Below, piece after piece: positions 6,994 to 11,581 of a stretch of DNA of 11,581 nt. Within the stretch, counting starts at the first letter, position 1, and every line of letters starts with the position of its first letter. The notes under the pieces were generated by a model that worked only from the letters and a program-made list of their open reading frames with translations, did not search any database and was not told the DNA's origin. Source of the stretch: an uncultured Treponema sp. (GTDB lineage Bacteria > Spirochaetota > Spirochaetia > Treponematales > Treponemataceae); contig CAKZZR010000227.1 of the NCBI GenBank assembly GCA_937885475.1, positions 1 through 11,581 on the forward strand, read 5' to 3'. The position numbers and the translations under genes were made by a program.

Positions 6994-7254
6994 ATGGACG
7001 AACTGAAAAAAGAAATCAAAGAAGTTATTATTTCTACACTTCAGCTTGAAGACATCACTCCAGAAAACATCGTGGATTCGGAGCCGTTGTTTGGTGAAGG
7101 TCTCGGACTTGATTCAATTGACGCTCTTGAGCTTGGCGTTGGGCTTAAAAAGCATTTTGGCGTAAAATTTTCTTCTGAAAGTGCGGATAATAAAAAACAC
7201 TTTGCATCAGTAGATGCTTTGGCTGAATACATTGCTGCCAATCGTGCAAACTAA
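6994..7254 (+). CDS. Acyl carrier protein, first of an APE-type pair
   Basis: This 86-residue acidic helical protein has the phosphopantetheine site in GEGLGLDSIDALEL, with Ser41 as the attachment residue. The FGEGLGLDSIDALELG wording is typical of one of the two ACPs in APE clusters (apeE-like by my recollection), as is the LKKHFGVKF that follows. It would carry the growing polyene intermediates. The start is taken as ATG 6994. A GTG two codons upstream is in frame but lies closer to the -10 box than a transcript could start. There is no ribosome binding site. The second ACP gene follows after 17 bp in the same operon. Confidence 0.9.
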   Translation: MDELKKEIKEVIISTLQLEDITPENIVDSEPLFGEGLGLDSIDALELGVGLKKHFGVKFSSESADNKKHFASVDALAEYIAANRAN

Positions 7255-7271
7255 ATTAAAAGAGGTTTACT

Positions 7272-7520
7272 ATGTCTAAAGACGAAATTTTTGGAAAACT
7301 CAAGGATATCCTTGTTTCAGAATTTGAAATTGATGAAGGCTCTATCACTCCAGATGCAACTTTGTTTGATGATTTGGAACTTGATTCCATTGATTCCATC
7401 GACTTGATTCAGAAAATGAAGGAATTCATGCCGGCTGATACAAAGCTTGATCCTGCAATCTTCAAGACAGTAAAGACTGTTCAGGATGTTGTTGAGGCGC
7501 TTGTTCCGTACATGGGCTAA
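7272..7520 (+). CDS. Acyl carrier protein, second of an APE-type pair
   Basis: This 82-residue ACP has its phosphopantetheine site at Ser39 in LELDSIDSIDL. It differs from its neighbour: it lacks the GEGLG segment before the DSI motif, and it has the DDLELDSID form and a MKEFMPADTKLDP segment instead. The two are therefore specialised partners and not a recent duplication. APE loci regularly carry two such ACPs (apeE and apeF by my recollection), one probably for priming and one for elongation, though which does which cannot be seen here. AGAGG precedes the ATG. A strong intrinsic terminator follows 19 bp after the stop, so this ends the third transcription unit. Confidence 0.9.
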   Translation: MSKDEIFGKLKDILVSEFEIDEGSITPDATLFDDLELDSIDSIDLIQKMKEFMPADTKLDPAIFKTVKTVQDVVEALVPYMG

Positions 7521-7539
7521 TTCCTGCTTGTTTGCTGAG

Positions 7540-7573
7540 AACACCGTTCCGTTGCGAGCGGTGTTTTTTTTTT
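7540..7573 (+). terminator. Rho-independent terminator after the ACP genes
   Basis: AACACCGTTC (7540-7549) pairs with GAGCGGTGTT (7556-7565) as a 10-bp stem with one G-T pair and a 6-nt loop. An uninterrupted run of T follows from 7564 to 7573. It is the clearest intrinsic terminator in the window. Confidence 0.9.
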
Positions 7574-7594
7574 GGCGTGGCGTGGAAGGGGCAT

Positions 7595-7623
7595 TTGCAT
7601 TTATTCCGCGCTTATGCTACGTT
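7595..7623 (+). promoter_or_regulatory. Promoter for the membrane-ligase fusion gene, placed for a leaderless mRNA
   Basis: TTGCAT (7595-7600), a 17-bp spacer and TACGTT (7618-7623), with TGC as an extended -10 (7615-7617). The -10 box ends 6 nt before the ATG at 7630 and those bases are all T, so no ribosome binding site is possible. Confidence 0.45.
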
Positions 7624-7629
7624 TTTTTT

Positions 7630-9675
7630 ATGAAGAAATTCCTTAAGGTTCTTTTTTACGTCATGGGGGCGCTGTACCCGGTGCTTGTGTTCACGCTGAT
7701 GGTGGTCTTTAAGATTCCGACGCGCGTTCTTTCGCTCTGCATAGTGGCTCTGGCGGCGGCGTTCTTCCTTGCGTTCACGGGAAGCAGGAAGGCGGCTTCT
7801 GGCAAAAGTGCCGTGAGTTCAGAAAGTGCTGGCGGCTCTGACGTAAAAGGCACGAGGGGCGTTATGGACTTGCGACCGCTTCTTTCTTCGGCTTTGTTCC
7901 TGGCGGCAGGAGTTTTGTGCTTTGTCTTCAATCAGAAGGTTTTCCTTAAGCTTTATTCTGTCGTGATAAGCGCGACTCTTTTGAGCGTGTTCGCATCGTC
8001 GCTGTTCTTTAAGCCTAACATAATATTCCGCTTTGCGACCCTTGCCGACCGTTCGATAATCGGCTCTTCGTTTGAGAAAGAGGTTTATTCATACTGCAAA
8101 AAAGTTACCGTGGTGTGGTGTTGCTTTTTTGTGATAAATGGTAGTATAGCGGCATACACCGCCCTTCACAATTTTGGGAGCGATGAGCTGAACGACAAAA
8201 TCTGGTCTGTGTACAACGGTGGCGTTTCCTACGTGCTTATGGGGCTTCTTTTTGCCGTGGAATTTATTGTTAGAAAAATGGTGGATAAAAAAATGACAAA
8301 GGCGTTTTCTTTTACGAAATTCAAGGCAGACAGCCGACCTGACAATCACATCCTTTGCTATGAGGAAAAATGGACGAGCAAAAAATACAAGACGTGGAAG
8401 GATTTTCTTGTGGATTCTGCAAAAATGCGTGCCTTTGTGCAAAAGAACAGCGCGGACGACTGGATCCTTCATTGTGAGGATTACTGGTACTTTTTGTGCA
8501 CGTTCGTGGCTCTCTTGCAGTGCAAGAAGCGCATCCTGCTTACGCAGAACATTTCTGAAAGTTACATCGCGGAAATCAAGAAGGACGGCGTGGAATTCCT
8601 TACCGACCAGAACGCTCCGGATTCAACTTCGATTCAGAAGATAATCGAGGAAGGCGAGGTGCCTGATGAAAAATTCATACGCGGCATTCCTGAGTTGAAC
8701 AGCGAGAAAACAAGGATAATCCTTTATACAAGTGGCTCAACAGGAAAGCCAAAGGCAGTTCCGCAGCGGATGAAGGAATTTGAGGAGGACAACGCGTTCA
8801 TCATCTCAAAGTGGGCAAAGGAATTCACCTCGCGAAAGCTTGTTACGACGGTAAGCCAGCATCACATCTATGGCTTTTTGTTCGGCTCGTCGCTTCCGTT
8901 CACGCTTGGAGTTCCGTTCCGCCGCACAAGAATCACGTTCCCGGAGGAATTTGAGAGCCTTGACGACGACGAGTATATGATTATCGCGACTCCTGCATTT
9001 TTAAAGCGAACCGTTGAGATAGAAGAAAAGCTTCCGCTTAAAAACACGTGGATTTTTACGAGCGGCGGCGCGTGCAGCCCGGAGCTTGCGGTAAGCACAG
9101 AAAAGCTTTTTGGCTTCTGCCCGCTTGAGGTTTACGGTTCCACGGAAACTAGCGGAATCGCATACCGCCAGCAGAACAAGGACGGGCTTAAGTTTACGCC
9201 GTTTGATAACGCAAAGCTGTGGCTTGGCGAGGACGGTTGCCTTAGAATCATCTCTCCGTACATAAAAGACCCGGAAGGCTTTGCCACGGCAGACCTTGCG
9301 GAATTTTTTGATGACGGACGATTCCTTCTTAAGGGAAGAAGCGATTCCGTGGTAAAAATCGAGGAAAAGCGGATTTCGCTCCCGGAGGTGGAGGAACGCC
9401 TTTTGCAGAGCGGTCTTGTGAGCGACGTAAAGGTCGTGGCATTGCAGAACGACGTGCGCCAGTACCTTGCGGCAGCCGTAGTCCTTAGCAAGGACGGAAA
9501 GGCAAAATTTGAAGGTGTGGAAAAATATCTTATAAACCGCCATTTTCACGACTACCTTCTTCAGTTCTTTGAGAACGTCGTCATTCCAAAAAAATGGCGG
9601 TTCCTGGATGCTATTCCTGTTGACGTTCAGGGAAAAAAGCACAAGGACGAGATTGTAAAGCTGTTTGAAGAATAG
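7630..9675 (+). CDS. Fusion of COG4648-like membrane domain and AMP-forming acyl/aryl ligase
   Basis: This 681-residue protein has two parts. Residues 1-220 form a membrane domain with helices at about 5-27, 32-50, 82-100, 105-125, 160-178 and 195-214, and a low-complexity linker at 51-79. KPNIIFRFATLAD, VTVVWCCFFVING and YNGGVSYVLMG resemble the COG4648 protein of APE loci (apeG by my recollection). From about 230 it is an adenylate-forming enzyme. The nucleotide loop is YTSGSTGKPK (366-375), followed by YGSTETSG (502-509) and GRSDSVVKI (569-577). The C-terminal GKK (668-670) includes the probable catalytic lysine. It would activate an acid as acyl-AMP and load an ACP, the apeH role. These are usually separate genes. 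An in-frame ATG at 7486 is rejected because it lies in the ACP gene and upstream of the terminator. It appears to be a single-gene unit. Confidence 0.85.
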   Translation: MKKFLKVLFYVMGALYPVLVFTLMVVFKIPTRVLSLCIVALAAAFFLAFTGSRKAASGKSAVSSESAGGSDVKGTRGVMDLRPLLSSALFLAAGVLCFVFNQKVFLKLYSVVISATLLSVFASSLFFKPNIIFRFATLADRSIIGSSFEKEVYSYCKKVTVVWCCFFVINGSIAAYTALHNFGSDELNDKIWSVYNGGVSYVLMGLLFAVEFIVRKMVDKKMTKAFSFTKFKADSRPDNHILCYEEKWTSKKYKTWKDFLVDSAKMRAFVQKNSADDWILHCEDYWYFLCTFVALLQCKKRILLTQNISESYIAEIKKDGVEFLTDQNAPDSTSIQKIIEEGEVPDEKFIRGIPELNSEKTRIILYTSGSTGKPKAVPQRMKEFEEDNAFIISKWAKEFTSRKLVTTVSQHHIYGFLFGSSLPFTLGVPFRRTRITFPEEFESLDDDEYMIIATPAFLKRTVEIEEKLPLKNTWIFTSGGACSPELAVSTEKLFGFCPLEVYGSTETSGIAYRQQNKDGLKFTPFDNAKLWLGEDGCLRIISPYIKDPEGFATADLAEFFDDGRFLLKGRSDSVVKIEEKRISLPEVEERLLQSGLVSDVKVVALQNDVRQYLAAAVVLSKDGKAKFEGVEKYLINRHFHDYLLQFFENVVIPKKWRFLDAIPVDVQGKKHKDEIVKLFEE

Positions 9676-9683
9676 ATTGCAAG

Positions 9684-9940
9684 CAGTGCAAAGGCATTGT
9701 AATTCCGAACGTATAAAATAAGCGAAAATTGAAAAAAAAATAACGCAAAGGAGAGTTTGCGGCTTTCAAAAACACTCTGTTTGTGGCTGTCGCGCCAGCG
9801 ACAGGTTCAATAGTTACTATGACACAAACAGCGTGTAGCACGCAAGCGTGCGCTTTTGAAAGACTAAACTCGACTGAAAGCTATTTTTTAGTGCAAACAG
9901 CATTTTCTTAATTCCGAAATCTTATAATGCGTTTGCTCTG
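9684..9940 (+). repeat. MITE-like structured repeat element, copy D
   Basis: This copy of about 257 bp fills most of the 311-bp gap between the ligase and radical SAM genes. The outer ends are imperfect inverted repeats: CAGTGCAAAGGCATTGTAA on the left, and CAGAGCAAACGCATTATAA reading inward from 9940. The core is 9735-9889, ending in AAAAAATAAC/GCTATTTTTT. Nested stems are GAGTTT (9753-9758) with AAACTC (9866-9871), CTTTCAAAA (9763-9771) with TTTTGAAAG (9854-9862), and CTGTTTGTG (9777-9785) with CACAAACAG (9823-9831). The last encloses CTGTCGC-GCCA-GCGACAG (9787-9804). A further hairpin is GCACGC/GCGTGC (9838-9851). Nearby sequences such as TAATTCCGAA (9700-9709, 9909-9918) repeat directly across the core. 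No clean target-site duplication is seen at the outer ends. Confidence 0.8.
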
Positions 9941-9952
9941 AATAGCTGCTCT

Positions 9953-9980
9953 TTGACCCAGCAAAAAAATGTGCTACACT
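9953..9980 (+). promoter_or_regulatory. Promoter for the radical SAM gene, placed for a leaderless mRNA
   Basis: TTGACC (9953-9958), a 16-bp spacer and TACACT (9975-9980), with TGC as an extended -10 (9972-9974). The ATG at 9987 follows 6 nt later, matching the spacing before 6994 and 7630. It excludes the in-frame ATG at 9969, which lies between the two boxes. Confidence 0.55.
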
Positions 9981-9986
9981 TGCTTC

Positions 9987-10955
9987 ATGAAACGAATGGG
10001 ACGAGGCTTTTGCCCGGACGAGATTATCTTTTCAGTAACGGACTGCTGCAATTTGCACTGCGCGCACTGCTTTGTAAGCCGAAGCGACAGCTCTCTGAGC
10101 GCAGATGACGCATGCCGCTTTCTGCGCGAATCAGAGGGCATAGAACGCGTCGGCTTTTCTGGCGGGGAGCCGTTCTTAAATCAGGACTGCATTGAGCAGA
10201 TTACCAGGGAAGCCGTGCAAAAAGACCTGCTGTTTGACCGCATCATAACAAACGGCGTATGGTGGCGCGACCAGAATGAGCTGAACGAACGCCTTTCTCG
10301 CCTGTACGATGCTGGCTTTGACGGAAAGATTGCCGTAAGCTGGGACACCTTCCACGCTCAGAGCGCCCAGCGAATCATCACATTCATAAACGCCATACAC
10401 CGCATCTGGCAGCGAGCCGACATGGTGGAAATTCAGTCAGTAATAAATAGAACAAAAGAAGCGGAAGCGCGCGACGCGCAGAACCTTGAGGCGCTCAAAA
10501 ACGCATTCGCCTGCACGCAGTCATCCAGCCTCTGCAAAAAGACCGGGCGCGGGGTGATATACCTTAAAAACCAGGAAAGCGGCGTTATGATTGCCATTTA
10601 CCGCGAGGAGCAGTCCTTCTTAAGCACCAGCAAAAGCGCGTGGAGCGCAAAAAAATGGTTCAAGGACGACTTCTGCGAAGGTCCCGGACAAATTCTGTTC
10701 GTTCATCCAAACGGGAGCGTAGCCCCATGCTGCGGCTTTGCAAATGAGAACAGCGCCCTGCTTCTTGGACGCATACAGGACGGATTTTCTAGCGTCATGC
10801 ACAACGCCACGCAGAACGCCATGATCCAGCTCTGTTACGAACATGGGCTTTCTTCAAAAATAAAGGAAGTAAAAAAAGAATTGCCAGGAAAAACGACCGA
10901 CATATGCGCGTTCTGCGACTTTATCTGTAAAAAAGCGGCTGCAGAACGCACATAA
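9987..10955 (+). CDS. Radical SAM protein with SPASM-like C-terminus
   Basis: This 322-residue protein has the radical SAM cluster motif C-x3-C-x2-C at Cys21, Cys25 and Cys28. The SAM-binding SGGEP follows at 58-62 and a TNGVW strand near 90. The C-terminal third is cysteine-rich: Cys230 in CEGPGQ, Cys248-Cys249 in VAPCCGF after the HPNGSV turn, and Cys307, Cys310 and Cys314 at the end. The HPNGSVAPCCG form is typical of SPASM or twitch domains that hold an additional iron-sulphur cluster. Such enzymes often modify peptides, but no small precursor peptide gene is seen beside it. The start at 9987 is chosen from the promoter position, and no ribosome binding site is present. It is convergent with the acyltransferase gene. 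Any link to polyene synthesis is only by proximity. Confidence 0.85.
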   Translation: MKRMGRGFCPDEIIFSVTDCCNLHCAHCFVSRSDSSLSADDACRFLRESEGIERVGFSGGEPFLNQDCIEQITREAVQKDLLFDRIITNGVWWRDQNELNERLSRLYDAGFDGKIAVSWDTFHAQSAQRIITFINAIHRIWQRADMVEIQSVINRTKEAEARDAQNLEALKNAFACTQSSSLCKKTGRGVIYLKNQESGVMIAIYREEQSFLSTSKSAWSAKKWFKDDFCEGPGQILFVHPNGSVAPCCGFANENSALLLGRIQDGFSSVMHNATQNAMIQLCYEHGLSSKIKEVKKELPGKTTDICAFCDFICKKAAAERT

Positions 10956-10984
10956 CGCAAAAGAAACGCACACTTACAGCCGCT
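10934..10984 (-). terminator. Weak candidate terminator for the minus-strand acyltransferase gene
   Basis: CAGCCGCT (10977-10984) and AGCGGCTG (10934-10941) are complementary over 8 bp. Read on the minus strand, the second arm is followed by a run of T (complement of 10928-10933). The loop is long at about 35 nt and the structure overlaps the ends of both convergent genes, so this could be coincidence. Confidence 0.25.
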
Positions 10985-11581
10985 CGCCGTACACTCGCTC
11001 GTAGCAAGCACGCCAGCTTTGCTCTGCTTTCTCTTTAAGCGCGCGGCTCAGCTCCTTGCGGTTTGAAGCCTGCACGTCGGCAGGATAAATAGGCTCAAGG
11101 ATGTTCACCGTAAAGTCCGGCAGTAAAAGAGCGTCCGTTCCGCACGAATCAGAAAAGGTAATGAACAGCGGAACCACCGGCACATCGTTCTGCACGGCAT
11201 AATGGAACGCGCCATCAATCATCGGGCGCGGCTTTTTGTAGCACCACCATTCGCTTCCCTCCGGAAAGAACAGCACGCCCGTTCCCCTGGAAAGAAAATA
11301 CCGCACCGCGTCGCCGAATTTTTTTATGCATTCCCGGGTGAATTTAAGCGGAAGAATTCCCGCCGCACGCATCATGTCGCCCAAAAAGCCTGGGCGGTTA
11401 TTGAATTCCGCAACCATAATCTTGAGCGGACGAAATTTCAGGGCATACACAACCGCAAGCGCGTCATATTTGTTCACGTGGTTGCACACATACACCGCAC
11501 CGCGCACACCCTTAAGGTTTTCACGCCCAGTTACAGACGTATGCAGGACCGTTCTGTTCAGCCGCTTTGTAAAGCCGTTCA
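10974..11581 (-). CDS. 1-acylglycerol-3-phosphate O-acyltransferase-like (PlsC family), 5' end outside window
   Basis: The visible 201 residues are the C-terminal part of a PlsC-type acyltransferase. Motif I is NHVNKYD, with the His-x4-Asp catalytic pair. Next comes GFLGDMMRAAGILPLKF, then motif III FFPEGSEW and motif IV-like VPVVPLFI. The family moves an acyl chain from CoA or ACP to an acceptor at the inner membrane, usually lysophosphatidic acid. The frame remains open from the GTG at 11507 to the window edge and encodes ENLKG ahead of VRGAVYVCNH. That is typical of the strand before motif I, so the true start is further right. APE loci also carry acyltransferases of this broad family (apeD by my recollection), but ordinary phospholipid synthesis is equally likely. 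It converges on the radical SAM gene with 18 bp between stops. Confidence 0.85.
   Translation of the reverse strand, partial: NGFTKRLNRTVLHTSVTGRENLKGVRGAVYVCNHVNKYDALAVVYALKFRPLKIMVAEFNNRPGFLGDMMRAAGILPLKFTRECIKKFGDAVRYFLSRGTGVLFFPEGSEWWCYKKPRPMIDGAFHYAVQNDVPVVPLFITFSDSCGTDALLLPDFTVNILEPIYPADVQASNRKELSRALKEKAEQSWRACYERVYGERL

Noticed and set aside
7486..7629. Longer N-terminus for the membrane-ligase fusion
   Set aside because: It would begin inside the second ACP gene and read through the intrinsic terminator at 7540-7573; the 7630 start gives a natural membrane helix and fits the promoter.
3659..9940. Repeats as integron attC sites
   Set aside because: They flank gene blocks and fold as imperfect palindromes, but the RYYYAAC/GTTRRRY end boxes are absent, orientation is mixed, and the blocks are multigene operons with their own promoters.
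1..9940. Repeats as a CRISPR array
   Set aside because: The copies are about 155-257 bp, kilobases apart and separated by genes; there are no short regularly spaced repeats or cas genes.
9969..9986. ATG at 9969 as the radical SAM start
   Set aside because: It lies between the -35 and -10 boxes of the likely promoter, and the codons before 9987 add nothing to the domain.

Overview
This window holds most of an aryl-polyene (APE)-type biosynthetic locus: type II fatty-acid/polyketide-style enzymes with their own export and outer-envelope proteins. The host is a Gram-negative-type diderm, because a LolA-like periplasmic carrier, an MMPL/RND exporter and a lipoprotein are encoded together. Base composition, extended -10 promoters and a relaxed lipobox (FSGC) made me think of a gut or rumen Treponema-like spirochaete, with Fibrobacter as an alternative. 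That placement is a guess from style and was not tested.

Layout from left to right. (1) 1-98: right end of a repeat element, copy A. (2) 181-3609: thioesterase, LolA-like carrier and MMPL exporter, three overlapping genes. (3) 3659-3876: repeat copy B. (4) 3922-6725: DUF3261 lipoprotein, beta-ketoacyl-ACP synthase, a dCMP deaminase, and a hotdog 3-hydroxyacyl-ACP dehydratase. (5) 6726-6940: repeat copy C. (6) 6994-7520: two acyl carrier proteins, closed by a strong terminator at 7540-7573. (7) 7630-9675: one long protein that joins a COG4648-like membrane domain to an AMP-forming acyl/aryl ligase. (8) 9684-9940: repeat copy D. (9) 9987-10955: a radical SAM protein with a SPASM-like cysteine-rich C-terminus. 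(10) 10974-11581, minus strand: a PlsC-type acyltransferase whose start lies beyond the right edge.

Working model, inferred from known APE systems: the ligase domain activates an aryl acid and loads an ACP. The ketosynthase and dehydratase, with a ketoreductase not seen here, extend it into a conjugated polyene. The thioesterase, LolA-like carrier, exporter and lipoprotein handle release and delivery to the outer envelope. Gene order thioesterase-LolA-exporter-DUF3261-KS-[dCMP deaminase]-dehydratase matches my recollection of the apeK-L-M-N-O-P order, apart from the deaminase.

The most unusual feature is the repeat family. Four copies, in both orientations, have a core of about 155 bp with terminal AAAAAATAGC/GCTATTTTTT inverted repeats. 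Inside is a branched set of stems whose sequences differ between copies while pairing is kept. Copies B and C are bracketed by 9-11 bp direct repeats that look like target-site duplications. One duplicates a gene's stop codon and the other a promoter -35 box. The copies sit at the borders of the transcription units. A second pattern is that three genes without Shine-Dalgarno sequences have an extended -10 box ending exactly 6 nt before the ATG, which suggests leaderless mRNAs.
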